Assembly (NCBI GenBank): GCA_951804985.1
Contig: OX638132.1
Span: 84,572,696 to 84,636,695, forward strand
DNA length: 64,000 nt
Direction: 5' to 3'
Origin: Dryomyza anilis
Lineage: Eukaryota; Arthropoda; Insecta; Diptera; Dryomyzidae
Shown: positions 12,351 through 23,569 of the stretch, in pieces
How the letters are laid out: the number at the start of each line of letters is the position of its first letter
Position numbering within the stretch: the first letter of the stretch is position 1
Made by a program: the position numbers and the translations under genes
Notes under the pieces: generated by a model
Database searches by the model: none
What the model saw: only the letters and a program-made list of their open reading frames with translations
Told to the model about the DNA's origin: nothing

Positions 12351-13066
12351 CACGATTCACCCTTCATTATTTTATAAACACAAAAATCCTCATATTTATG
12401 TAACTTTTAATACTTCTAATAACCAAAAAGTCCACACATTTATGATCATTTTAAATACTCCTAAAACCACTATAATTTTGAGTATTTTTGAAAATTCTTT
12501 TGGACACAATGACAAATGGCATTCAGCGACCTCAGCAGTTGTGGAACTACCCTTAACATGTTTAGTGAGCGGTCGCCATTTTTTACAGCATGAAATTTTT
12601 ACGCTACATTTGCGCTGCCTTTGTTATCGATGACATTTTAATTCAAATATTTACAAACAAAAATGAAATTTAGATTGGAAAAATATTTTTTCAATCATTT
12701 AAAGAGTTGTAGTATACTGGAGCTCCATTTTCGTCGGGTTTCGCTATTCAAAATACATAGTGTCATAAAGAAGTTCAACATCGTATGTAGTGAACATATT
12801 TTCCTTAGTCCGGAAATCCGAGAAATTCAAGTAAATCCATTAAATTCAATTAACTAACAGGCAAAAGATTCTAACGAACAAAAAGCTAATTTCACAGAAG
12901 GCGAAAAAACCTCTTAAAATCGAGTTAATTTGTTATTGATTTTTTTCGCTAAGGGACCATTTCAAAAATATCGCGTATTTGCAGAAGTATTTGATGAAAC
13001 ATGTAGTTACGATGTTTTGCCTGTCCCAACTGTCAATTGTACTACTTTTGATGCAACGTTAGGAAG
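12351..13066. other. No gene recognised
   Basis: Contains several 60-120 codon plus-strand ORFs without family features or codon bias. It lies between the 59-bp array and a TIR element and is probably old repeat-derived DNA. Confidence 0.35.
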
Positions 13067-14848
13067 TAGAGATGGGCGCCTGCCGTGCTTTTTTCGTGTC
13101 ACGCCCGTAAATGTGAGTTCGTGCTTGCTAATCTCCGTGCGTGCTAGTTGTTGTCGTGCGTGTCCGTGCCTCTAAAATTAGGCACGCGCTCATTAAAGTT
13201 TTTTTTTTAGTTATTACTTCAATTTAAAAACCCATTTACTTCCAGCATCAGAAAATAAAAATGTTGTGGTATTTTAACCAGAGACAAATACACTTTGGAA
13301 TATTGATGTCGGTTCCACAAACTTTTTAATAACGGTTCCGATTCAGAGAATAAAACAGTATTAAAGTTACTTTTGAAATATTTATAATAAGGGACCATAA
13401 AGAACCGGTACTGAAACCGATTTAAAAAAATGTGTGGGACCAGAATCGGAACCCATATATATTTTATTTGGTTGGAACCGGAACTGCTATTTTTTAAATC
13501 TAGGAACGAGAACCGGCACCGATATTCCAAAGGTTTAGTCCCACTGGGACCGCGAGGAACCGAAATTGTAATCGGAACCGTTTCGGTATTAAAAAAATGT
13601 GTTGAACCGGAATCGGAATCGCTATTTTAAAAATCTTTAAACCAAAACCGATATTCCAAAGGGTTTCAGTTCCTGTTTTTAATTTAATTTTGTATGTTTT
13701 GTGAATGAAAATCCTCCGACAATGAAACAGTCATTTCTAACTTCGTTTGAAAATTGACTTCGTCGTAGTTATGTTCAACTTCGACGTAGTTATAAAAATA
13801 TATTTTTGAAAAACTACGCAATAGTTAGTTTCAATTAGTTCATAATTTAATAAATGAAATGTCATATTTTTCTTTTGATTTTTTTTTATTAAAAACAAAG
13901 CACAAAATAACGTCGACGCCACGGCATAAGTGTTACTATCATAGTTGATGCTTAGAACGGGAATTTTGTTGTTATTCCGTGCGCTAGTACCGGTAATGAG
14001 ACGCTCTCAGCAGTTAGCAATGAAGCCGCAAGTATTTATGTTGCTGTGAAGCTGCAGTTCCGTTGCACATGGTTCCTGTCACTAGAACTTCGTCGAAATC
14101 AAAGACATTGGCACACCAAGTAGTCTTCACTTGCAAAAAGTAAATTCGAAAAGTAAATTTAAAAAGTAATTCGAATTTATATTAAAAGTAATAATATTTA
14201 TATTGTTGAAACTGCGTTATTGCCTATACCTCTGTGAGTCGCGTTAAGTCAGACTGATTTTCAACGGTGTCATGAAACTGCGTTTTTTAACCTATGTATT
14301 CGCCCTTGCCAAAGGTTTCGTTTGCCAACGAGGGCTCTGCGAGCGCCAGATACACGCAACCTACAATGTGTAGTTCATAATCCTTTCCCGGAATTTCCAA
14401 GAATCCTTTGGAAAAAGCTCTGACAATAACAGTATTTATCAGCTTCACGCCATTATATTTATAAACTTACTTGAGACCAACGTTGCTTTTCATGCAAGAA
14501 ATTCGAACGTCTAAATAATAATTCTGACATTTTGTGTGTTTAAATATTTAACTGTCATGTGTGTTATGTACTATACCGTGGTTATTATATTGAAACATAG
14601 TCGATTATTAAGAATTTTCAATTTACTACGAAAACTAGAAGATAGTTAACTACGTTTTGCTCTCGGTGTAGTTTTTCATGTAATTCCGTGCTTTTTTCGT
14701 GTTTTTCTGTGCTTCTTCGTGTCTTTCTATAACCCGTGCTTTACCGTGCTTCTCGTCTGTGGCTTTAAATTTAGTCGTCGGGTCGTGGTAGTGCGTGTCG
14801 CCTATCGGCGTGCCCGTGTCATCGAAAACTGGCACGCGTCCATCTCTA
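13067..14848. mobile_element. hAT-type non-autonomous TIR element (~1.78 kb)
   Basis: The left end is TAGAGATGGGCGCCTGCC and the right end, read inverted, is TAGAGATGGACGCGTGCC: 16 of 18 match. The 8-bp flanks TTAGGAAG (13059-13066) and GTAGGATG (14849-14856) agree at 6 positions, consistent with a decayed 8-bp hAT target duplication. Both ends are rich in CGTG (about 13085-13190 and 14685-14830). The interior (13425-13660) holds a diverged duplication with GGAACCGG motifs and CCGATATTCCAAAGG. No transposase ORF is visible. The hAT assignment rests on TIR form and TSD length. Confidence 0.6.
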
Positions 14849-15030
14849 GTAGGATGGTCTTGTACACAAACGGCGGTTTGGTATTCCTATTTTCGGTAAT
14901 GATATCAGGGAACATATTAGCAGATGTTTAATGAAAATTGGTACTAGTCATTGTTGATTATATATCTTTGATTAAAAAATGAATATAATGAACATAATAA
15001 AAGTTAAATGAATATTTTTACGTTATTTAC

Positions 15031-15889
15031 CGGCCATTCCACACCAAATCGACCAAAAAAGTCAAATTTGAGATTTTACCTTTTCGATCTTAATGAACTT
15101 TTGGCAACTGATAGAGGGTATCGAGACATTTTTTTTTATTTTTTCCGACCACTACTTCCAGAGATACAGTGGCTCAATGTTGGAAAAAAAGTGCCAAAAA
15201 TCACTTTTGTACTGTTGTTCATATTTAAATATCTCTTGAATTAGAAATGCTAGAAACTCCGTTAATGGCTCGTTTTAAAGCTAATAGAACAAGCTTTTAG
15301 AAAAATTAAGTTGTAATTTCCAAACGGTAACATGTGGCCCTGTAGCCGCGGTGGCTCAGTGGTTAGTGCGTTGGACTGCGAGCCGAAAGGTCCCCGGTTC
15401 AAGCCTGGACTGGGGGCTAACAACATCTTTTCATAGAAACATTTTTCTATACCGCGCTACCTCTCGTCAGTAAATGGCAAACCTACGAGAGTAAAACCAT
15501 TGCCTATGAAAAGCTCTCACCCGCCGTTCGGATTCGGCAATAAACTGTAGGTCCCACCACTTTGAGTACAAATATAACACGCACAGCTCAAAATGGTGAG
15601 AGAGCTCGGCCTAAGTTCTTATAGGACTGTAGTGCCAAACTATTATTATATTATTATTATTAACATGTGGCCCTGGTCATTATCCTTGCACTTCAAAATT
15701 GATCTCCTTAAAAAGGACCCTTTTTAAAATTCTGAAAAAAATCCTAAGTTTTCCTCAATTTATTATAAATGTTCATACAAAATTTCAAGATGGTATTTTG
15801 ATGGCATCATATTTTAAAAAATTATTTTCTAAAATTGAAATCGAAGAAGGTGAGTTCCAACCGCTGGTCGATTTGGTGTGGAATGGCCC
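15031..15889. mobile_element. TIR element, GGCCATTCCACACCAAATCG ends, carrying a SINE
   Basis: Ends at 15031-15054 and 15866-15889 are inverted repeats of 24 bp, identical except for the outermost base. TTAC flanks both sides (15027-15030 and 15890-15893) and may be a 4-bp target duplication. Excluding the SINE at 15343-15660 and its duplicated target, the element is about 526 bp, MITE-sized. Short ORFs inside have no recognisable transposase motif. Confidence 0.75.
15343..15660 (+). mobile_element. tRNA-derived SINE with 15-bp target-site duplication
   Basis: The head resembles a tRNA: box A GTGGCTCAGTGG near 15351 and box B GGTTCAAGCC at 15396-15405 form a type-2 RNA polymerase III promoter. 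A unique body follows, ending in an ATT-repeat tail at ~15641. TAACATGTGGCCCTG flanks it exactly on both sides (15328-15342 and 15661-15675), the hallmark of LINE-assisted retrotransposition. The perfect duplication implies recent insertion. It lies inside the TIR element at 15031-15889 and must be younger. Confidence 0.9.
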
Positions 15890-16509
15890 TTACATTATAT
15901 TAACAGCAAATACTCATATTTTTAAATATTCTACCATTACCACAAAATGAGTTAAAAATCATTAAAGTAGTCACTATATGTAGTACTAAAATTATATGGC
16001 CATTTTGACTTGAAAAATATATTGTGTCATAAATAATTAAACATTTAAGATTGTTTTCAGTTTTCTTCACAATATTACCCATATTGAGCAGTTATTTAGG
16101 ATCCATTAAAAAAAAAATTCAAATTTTTTGTGAGCGCTCAGAAAATGAACTCATTAAAAATATTCCATTAAAGACTATTTTCGGAGCATTCATAATGTTA
16201 ACAGAGTCCTATTTAGGTGTGTATAAAGAGTCTTTACATATAGGCACAACAGGCAGTATGCTACGGAGTGTTTTAGGAGCCCACTGTTTAAATTAAATTG
16301 ATATCTATCTACTATCTAAATTTTTTACGTAAGTTCTCGAAACAAACATTCATAGCGATACCTATCAATTTTATACTATTTTTTCTAACCGCTTTATGAG
16401 TAGCATATTCCTGGAGTCATTTCTATAAATATCGCGGTCCAAATATAAAAAAAGCTAACTTATTATCGTAATTACATTATAAAAAAAATTGTTTACAATT
16501 GAATTTTAA

Positions 16510-16868
16510 ATTATTAATTGTTTTATGACCTCTGTTGATAATTTCAAGATATTGTCTTGACGTGTTTAAGGTCTAGTCGGCAAAAATATAGCTGATAAAG
16601 TGGCTAGGCTACCTCCGAAACAGCTTCATGATAATTTCAAGATATTGTCTTGACGTGTTTAAGGTCTAGTCGGCAAAAATATAGCTGATAAAGTAGCTAG
16701 GCTACCTCCGAAACAGCTTCATGATCCGCCAATCAATGCATTTTGGCAATGGTATGTGGTTTTTTTATTGGTTCGTACAAAACACCCAATTTGTACTGAC
16801 TAGACCTTGAGCACGACAATATTTTGAAATTATCAGCAGAGGTCGTAAAACAAAAACAATTAATTGTT
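16510..16868. mobile_element. Foldback element with 93-bp internal tandem duplication
   Basis: Arms of ~60-65 bp are inverted: TGACCTCTGTTGATAATTTC on the left pairs with GAAATTATCAGCAGAGGTCG near 16825-16850, and AAGGTCTAGTC with GACTAGACCTT (~16798). The left side carries a direct duplication, 16537-16629 and 16630-16722, differing at one noted base. That similarity makes the duplication much younger than the arms. No ORF of note. Confidence 0.75.
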
Positions 16869-17418
16869 AAAGCGGTTCGTATTCCGTGAATATGTTTAAA
16901 TTTTAAAATGCTTGTATATTTACAAAACAAATACATACAAAATTGTCTTTTCCTGTTCCCTGATTTGTTGTAAAGTCAATGAAATAATGTAAACTTACGA
17001 TGTTTTTATTAAGTAAAATTTAAAAAATTAAGGTACATAAAGTTGCTAAAACTAAAACTACTGGACTTTTATAAAGACACAACAAAAAAGGCACAGTACA
17101 AAGCAACATAAAGACGGTTCTGTAATAAGATTTTAATTTAAATTTCTTGTTTAACTAGAACACATTAATTTATTTCCGAAAAACATATTACACAACTCCT
17201 TGCATTGTTCTTGTACTGCGTGCATTGTAAATACAATTCTTTATATTGTATAGAATACACTGGGTATAGGTAAAAATATAGTGCTATATTTTTTCATGTA
17301 TATTGTATAATTAAAATAATAGTAGAGCAGCGTCTTGCACCATAGTCTAACTATCGTTGTGTTGTGAGTTTGTAGGCGGCAGTGGCAAAAGCACTCTGTG
17401 TATGATATACGTTTTAAG

Positions 17419-17951
17419 TCACTGCTGGTTTTGTTTCAGCTTTTTCAATAAAGCCGCCTGATAACCTCTGAAGTCATCACTTAGTGCAATTTCATTGCGA
17501 CACTCGCCTTGTATGCGCATCAGGCAACGTTTGATATTTGCATTATCGCCTGTTTTGATTTGTTCCATCAGCTCCTCTTCCAAATGATACGGCAAGCCGC
17601 ATTCACTCAATTCATCAAGTTCGTCGAGCGTCAGAATGCCCTGTTCCTGTTGCATGTATTCGTCGCATTTTATATAAACATCCAGATATTGTTCCGTGAG
17701 GTTTTTGTCACCCGATCGTTGTGACTCCAAATAGCTCCGTAGCATTTGTTTTGCCTGACGATCGATTAATGTACCCTGTGTGCTAAGTCGGTAGATGTGC
17801 TGCACTTCCTCCGCGGTGAGATCACTGCAGCCACAGAAGCATTTCAGCAAACGTTTTGCCGTATCCTGTTTGTAGGAATTGATTGGAAGAATTTTACAAC
17901 TGAAGATGTTTATGTAGTGAATAAATCGTTGCCTACCTTGCAAGCTGCCAT
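17419..17951 (-). CDS. Unrecognised 153-aa protein, two coding exons
   Basis: Exon 1 (17937-17951) encodes only MAACK; after a 71-bp GT-AG intron (17866-17936), exon 2 (17419-17865) encodes the rest, starting DTAKRLLKCFCGCSDL and ending near KKLKQNQQ. The intron was chosen because it removes the low-quality leader of the open frame, has good splice sites and keeps phase 0. The protein is charged and predicted helical, with a Cys-rich patch (CFCGC) near residue 15 and no membrane segment or signal peptide. I do not recognise the family. Normal codon use and the splice structure argue that it is real. The promoter should lie in 17952-18250, where four CATCGATG palindromes occur. Confidence 0.75.
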
Positions 17952-18175
17952 TGCGAAATCTAAATTGTATATGAACGATCTCTAGTTGCTATGTGGATGA
18001 TTGGGGATTTTAGCACTTCTGGCGCAGGAGGTTTTGCACATTACAAATTTGTTAATGTTAATTATACTAATTCATTATGAAGGAACTAGAAATTTATTTT
18101 TTTTATTTCATTCAAGAAGGTGCTGTGAGTCTTTGGTGCTGTGTTGACAGTTGACAAGTAGGGTTGCAAACTCAA

Positions 18176-18240
18176 CATCGATGTTTTTGTTTGCAGCATC
18201 GATGTTTAACATCGATGTCGAAAAAAATGAAACATCGATG
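18176..18240. promoter_or_regulatory. Four CATCGATG palindromes
   Basis: CATCGATG occurs at 18176, 18197, 18210 and 18233, mostly within ACATCGATGTT-like contexts. They lie 225-290 bp upstream of the 153-aa gene. The core ATCGAT is shared with the DREF site TATCGATA of Drosophila promoters, but the flanking bases differ. They could equally be transposon ends. Confidence 0.4.
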
Positions 18241-18305
18241 CCAGTTTTCTATTTTCTTAAAAAAAAAAGATATTATCAGCGTACTCAGATTCGTACTCAG
18301 TCGAA

Positions 18306-18374
18306 TCCGACAATAATTTGAAAATATTTCATGGTAAAATGGATCCGCAAATATTATTTTCAAATTATTGTCGG
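18306..18374. repeat. Short hairpin, ~22-bp stem
   Basis: TCCGACAATAATTTGAAAAT at 18306 is matched by its complement ATTTTCAAATTATTGTCGGA ending at 18374, with a loop of about 25 bases. Probably a MITE core; no gene overlaps it. Confidence 0.65.
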
Positions 18375-19280
18375 ATCCAACAATAAAATTATAGAAGAAG
18401 TATTAAATATAAAATTGTTGTTTTTAAAAATTTGAATTGTTAATTTTCATTTATGCTTTGCTTCACATTTTCTAAAATTTTTCAAATTTGAAATATTATT
18501 ATTAAAAAGAAAACAAACAATTTTGAAATGTTATGTTATTTTTTATTTGCGTATTGATTGAAAATTAACAAATAACAATTATGCGCCGTATTTATAACCT
18601 TCTGGCTCTCCTTCTTCAAAATTAAGAGCTCTTCCTCCTTAGGACCTTCTGCAAAGCGTGGTCTTCGACAATGTTTCGATGTGCTCCGTACAAGCCATGC
18701 CGAGCGGTAGGAATGATTTGGTCACAGCCTCGATGGATGGACCTCGAACAGGGTCACATCGAATATGTTGAAGCAAGCACCGTGCATGTTTCAGTAGGGC
18801 ATTATTTTGGTCATGATGCTTTTTCTGGAAGTGAGCTACCACCTAGACTGTGTTTTAGTTGGGTACTGCACGGACTTGATACAATAAAAATTATGTAGCT
18901 TTCTGCATTTATTCTTGTCGAAAACTTAGCCACCGACATATGTTATTAAATTATTTTTAACAACAGTACACGCGGCAATTACGTATCATAATTATTAATT
19001 TCGCTGGCATTTATTATTTGAACTATTATTGTGCACAAAACGCGCGTTAATTTTGACTATTTTAAAAATATAAACATACAAATTCTAAATACAAAGATTT
19101 ATTTTCTATGTCAAACCAATTTTATTACGTCAAAATGAAATGAATCATTAGGAGATTTTTATATATTGATAATATATATTTTCATAAATCAACAATAATT
19201 TTCTATGTGTGTATGAATTTACTATTTTTAATAACAGTTTTACTACAGAAAACTAATGAATAGAAATATTAACATTTCAA
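18375..19280. other. No gene recognised
   Basis: A GC-richer patch at 18600-18900 carries 67- and 75-codon overlapping ORFs on opposite strands without recognised motifs. It may be a fragment of an old transposase gene but I cannot support a family. The rest is AT-rich. Confidence 0.35.
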
Positions 19281-19333
19281 TTTATTATATTTATTTATGG
19301 TTTTTAAATAAAAAAAATAAAAAAATATGTAAA

Positions 19334-19501
19334 TTAGCGCACAACATTGTGCAGTAGAATGCTTCCGTAAACTCCAGTCAGCCTCCCAGCTTCAGCTGGG
19401 TTAGAAAATTTCAATTGATTAACACAATTTGTAATATTGCTGAACGCGATTTTTGGTTGATATTTAATTAATTGGTTTGTCGTATTGATGTAGAAGTTCA
19501 T
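19334..19501 (-). CDS. Candidate TATA-driven small gene, 55 aa
   Basis: The ATG at 19499-19501 (context ACAATG) opens a 55-codon ORF beginning MNFYINTTNQLIKYQ and ending SILLHNVVR. A TATAAAG box sits ~47 bp upstream at 19548-19554. AATAAA signals on the coding strand follow the stop by roughly 40 bp (19290-19295 and 19281-19286). The three elements in correct order and spacing suggest a compact intronless gene. The peptide has no signal sequence or obvious domain; the family is not recognised. It could still be a chance arrangement or a transposon promoter. Confidence 0.45.
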   Translation of the reverse strand: MNFYINTTNQLIKYQPKIAFSNITNCVNQLKFSNPAEAGRLTGVYGSILLHNVVR

Positions 19502-19547
19502 TGTAATTACGTCACTTTTTGATTCAGTATTCTGCACTGCGGCTGCT

Positions 19548-19554
19548 CTTTATA
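19548..19554 (-). promoter_or_regulatory. TATA box TATAAAG
   Basis: TATAAAG on the minus strand, 47 bp before the start codon of the 55-aa ORF. It predicts a start site near 19523 and a short ~20-nt leader containing GTGACGTAAT, which resembles a CRE/AP-1 type site. Confidence 0.5.
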
Positions 19555-19845
19555 CAGACTTATAGATTGAACGGTCTATGGAATCAATTGCTTGCAGGCG
19601 GTGTTAAGACACAGTCGACGATCAATTATCAGATATATAGTTTACGATGAATAGTCTACAAACCGAATGCACTTTGTAAAAACGAGTATCTGGAAAACAA
19701 ACAACGCTAGAACTTTTGTCTTTTCCAACACTGCAATTCGACAGCTGCTGCTAAATATTGTTTATTTCTGTGTTTTAGTTAACAATTCTATATTTTTAGT
19801 ATTCGTATTATGATTACAAACAATAACTAAATAAATTAAATAAAA

Positions 19846-21887
19846 ATGGCAGCAACACGGTCACGTCGCTCAAATGCGGGCAATAAAATCGCCACACTAC
19901 TGGATGACGAAGAAGAGGACGAATTTTACAAGACATCCTATGGCGGATTCCAGGAAGAGGTTGAGGACAATGAATACGAGTAAGTGGCTCATAATTAGAC
20001 ACAAATTTGTTGTACCTATACGCTAAAAATTTGCATTCAATATAGACAAAAAGATGAGGAAGAAGATGTGGTGGACTCAGATTTTAGTATTGATGAAAAC
20101 GACGAACCCGTTTCGGACACGGAGGAAGCACCAGAGAAGAAACGCAAGCGTGCGGGTGTAAATACAAAAGCGTATAAGGTTTGACTAAAATGGTAGAAAT
20201 ATATTTTTATTATAATAATATAAATGTGTTACATTGCAGGAGCCAAAACCCACCGCAAAGAAAGATGTCAAAGGTGCCACTGTTACTGCACCCAAAAAGA
20301 AACTAACTAAAGTGATCAAGAAAAAAGTGCGTCCAAAGTTTACGGTGCATGATTCTGGACGCAAATCTATACGCGCATCGACAGCATTCAAGACGCAGGA
20401 GACAAAAACGCGTCTGAAAGAACTCATCGAAGCGAAGAAACGTAAAAAACGCATTGTAAAGGTGGAGGAATATATGCCAACACAGGAGGAGCTGCTCGAG
20501 GAAGCCAAAATAACCGAAGAGGAGAATATAAAGTCATTGGGTAAGTGGATGATTTATAAAATTAATACAAAAAAATATATATGCGATTTTTAATTTTTTT
20601 TTTATTAAAAAAAAAAACTGACATCGGTTTAAAAAGTTTTAGAAATTAATCAACACTTAAACAATATACCATCGACGATATTGCAAAACCGTCTAACTAC
20701 ATGAAAAAATTACGTCTAATTTTGTGTTATAATCCGTTTATAACTGATATGCTGATCGGATAAATTAGATAAATGCCATTATAAGTTAAGACATACTTAA
20801 TTTTGTATTTTTTCTTTTGTAAAATTCATTTTATTAGCGATCAAATGTAGATTAGCTGTATTGCAGTATCACCGACGATATACGATATCGGGGTATGACT
20901 GATTTGAAATCAGTTTTCAAAAATGTATTAAATTCTTCAAATGGTTGTAACTTTTAGAAAATATAAAAAAAAACTCGATATTGTTCAGAAACTGAAATCG
21001 TAAAAAATTGTGTAGGAATTTGATTTGATTTATTATTTTGAGAATATTATAAGATTCATAGTGGCATATTGTAGCTTTCGATTCAACTTTTATAGTATTT
21101 TGTATGAACATTTTCATTTGAACGATTTTTATAATATTTTGAGAATAAAAAGGTTTCAAATGAATTTAAAACGCTTGTTAAAATTTGAATGATTTAAACG
21201 CATTAGAAAAATATATTTTTTCGAAAATATTTTTTTTTTTAAATAGAATTCAGAAAATTTTGCATACAAATTTTCATATAAAACTATATTTCATTTCTTC
21301 AAATTACGAATCTTATAAAAATGTTTATTAAAAAAAATTAGAGAAATTTCAAAAAATGGAATTGGAAAAGAAAAAAACCCGTCCCACCAAACGCATCTTC
21401 AATGGCTCCACCATACGTTTTCACTCGATGACGATGCCTGTGCCGCGCAAACCCACACGCGGAGCCGTCGCGACAGACAATGACGCCGCCTCCTCCAAGT
21501 GCGAACGCACTTTTGTGACATTTGAAAATGACTTCAACGACAAAGTGTTCAATGGCATTTTCAAACCAAAACGCATAGAACGCAATAACGGCTACCTCTG
21601 TCCCATTACACAGTATGTATTAGTTATTGCAATTAATGCCATTTGAGTTTAAATTCAATTTATCTTTATTCATATTGTATAGATTACCTGCGCGCTACTT
21701 TGATCCTGTTACACAGCAGCCTTTCTACAGCATACAAGCCTATAAAATACTGCGTGAGGCCTACTACATGCAGTTGGAGCAACGCGGCAACAGCGATAAT
21801 GCTGAACTCGTCAAATGGCTGGAATGGCGCAAGCTAATCAAGGAGAATCGTGGCAAGGCGACGGCAGCTGCAACAGCAACTAAATAA
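19846..21887 (+). CDS. YL-1: YL-1 / Vps72, H2A.Z chaperone subunit of SWR1/TIP60-type complexes
   Basis: This encodes the YL1 nuclear protein that binds H2A.Z-H2B and helps exchange it into nucleosomes. Coding exons are 19846-19979, 20046-20178, 20240-20540, 21342-21612 and 21683-21887. All junctions are GT-AG and phases agree; the product is 347 aa. The N-terminus RSRRSNAGNKIATLLDDEEE followed by FYKTSYGGFQEE is the family's acidic histone-binding segment. The middle is Lys-rich and basic. The C-terminal YL1_C motif reads ARYFDPVTQQPFYSIQAYKI. The length is close to the human protein (~360 aa). A ~300-bp plus-strand gap separates it from the divergent 55-aa ORF, and unc80 converges from the other side. 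Confidence 0.95.
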
Positions 21888-21927
21888 TTAGTTTTATTTT
21901 AAATTTTTACTTTTAAGTTTTTGCGAA

Positions 21928-21933
21928 AATAAA
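21928..21933 (+). terminator. Poly(A) signal AATAAA of YL-1
   Basis: AATAAA lies 41 nt after the YL-1 stop codon on the coding strand, the first such hexamer downstream. Confidence 0.6.
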
Positions 21934-22679
21934 AAAAATACGATTTTTATGCAATTTAGGTTTATTTTTTCCTTTATTTTTCGTATTTGGCAATAACAAT
22001 GACATTTATGCTAATTTAGTTTAGCGTAACATATAACTTATCTATTATGGGCATGCACTAATTTTAGTTTTCTATTTTATTCGGCACATTTAATATTGTA
22101 GAGTTGGAATTTTTTTTTTTTTATATAAATGTGTATAAAAAATGGTGTATAATTGAAAGTAGAATAATTTAACTTAAAATTTGTATATAAATTTAAGAAA
22201 TGAGCGAACTCATTAATTTGGGAAAATAGTTTCGTTTATATAAGTCGTCGTTGTGGAAGTACGACTTGTTTTAAGTTTGGTTTAGTATTATAAAAAAGTA
22301 GTTGATCAAACAGTAGAAATGCCATTCCATAGTTTAATATTTTATTGACAATAGTTATCGAAATCGATAACAGCGATCAATTATTATCAGATATATCAAG
22401 CTTTCAGTAAATTAACTTTGAACTTATAAAAATGGTTTTGCTGAGTTTTTCTTTCACAGCGACGAAATAATTTAGGTCTATAAGATAAGAAGATATAAAA
22501 TTTAGTTTATACTCAATTTAATATAATATTCTCAAGACATTTCAGAGCAAATTAAGCAATTGTTTCATATATAGAAACCATGCCGTTTTCGATTCCGAAT
22601 AGATTGATTAAATTCATTTGAAATTTTTAGGTTTAGGCTAGGTTTTCATGGTTTTACATATGCCTAACGAAAAATTTTA

Positions 22680-23100
22680 TAAATCGGTGATGATTCACTT
22701 TTATATAAAACCAACCGGTAACGGCGTTGTCATAGGAAAGGGTTTTTTTCATCATGGACAAATGTTCAAAAATAACAATACGTTGGAATTTTGATTTCAT
22801 TTGACATGTTTAATGAACATTTTATTTTTGACTGTCACTATGGTAAAATTGTATTAATCAGTCCTATTTCTACCAATTTTATCTGAAACGAACCAACTTT
22901 GAAATGGCGTTGTCCTTAGAATTGGAGAATTAAAATCTCATATACCCTTTTATACCTTTCACTGAACTGTTCTTCAATCAGATAATAAGATTACGCAGAA
23001 AAATTGTCAACAGTTCAGTGATAGGTCTTAAGGAGGAGCTCTGTTAATTCTCCCTTCTTAGGACAACGCCGATTTAAAGTTTGTTGGTTTTCAAGTTAAA
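22680..23100. repeat. Inverted-repeat remnants between YL-1 and unc80
   Basis: AATGGCGTTGTCCTTAGAAT (~22909) faces its diverged complement CTTAGGACAACGCCGAT (~23057), and GGCGTTGTCATAGGAA recurs at ~22723. CACTGAACTGTTCTTCAAT (~22959) faces ACAGTTCAGTGATAGGTCTT (~23011), the same sequence family as the hairpin at 53585-53690. This is probably a nested pair of MITE relics in the gap between the convergent genes. Confidence 0.55.
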
Positions 23101-23569
23101 TGAATTCAACATCACAACATATTGACATTTTTGAATGTTTGTCATAAATAAAAAACAATGTATTTCATATTTTCGAACGTAAGTAAAAGGTTTTAATCAA
23201 CACTTTGACAATTTGAAGCATTTTCTTAACTTTTTGCTCAAAGTCAATTTTTATTAATATGACCTAATATATTTAAAAGTTTCGAACACGAATATGACAC
23301 AAAATGACAGAGCAAAATAAACCTCTTTGTAACTCTGACGTTTAATGACCTCATAATGCAACTGCAATTATTTCAGTCTGTAACATATTCTCCCATGCAC
23401 AAAGAACTACAGTGCGTAATACGCAATCGGACGACATGAAAACCATAATTCAGACCAACATTAATTTTTTTACATTTTCTAGAGATCTCTAACAATTAAC
23501 ATCGAGTTCCAATATATCTACTGCGTCTATACTTAAATCAACTTAGAGGTCGATCTCTTCCTTTGACTG

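Noticed and set aside
14650..14835. 61-aa minus-strand ORF
   Set aside because: It lies in the CGTG-rich end of the hAT-like element and reflects that composition.
15348..15420. Possible functional tRNA gene
   Set aside because: Boxes A and B are present but the acceptor stem does not close and the sequence continues into a ~320-bp body with a tail and target duplication, so it is a SINE.
18600..18900. Possible transposase or BED zinc-finger fragment
   Set aside because: Overlapping ORFs on both strands contain some Cys and His but no ordered motif that would support a family.
19334..19501. Assignment of the 55-aa ORF to mitochondrial ATP synthase subunit g or the Bearded family
   Set aside because: The resemblance is limited to a few residues; the defining motifs of both families are missing.
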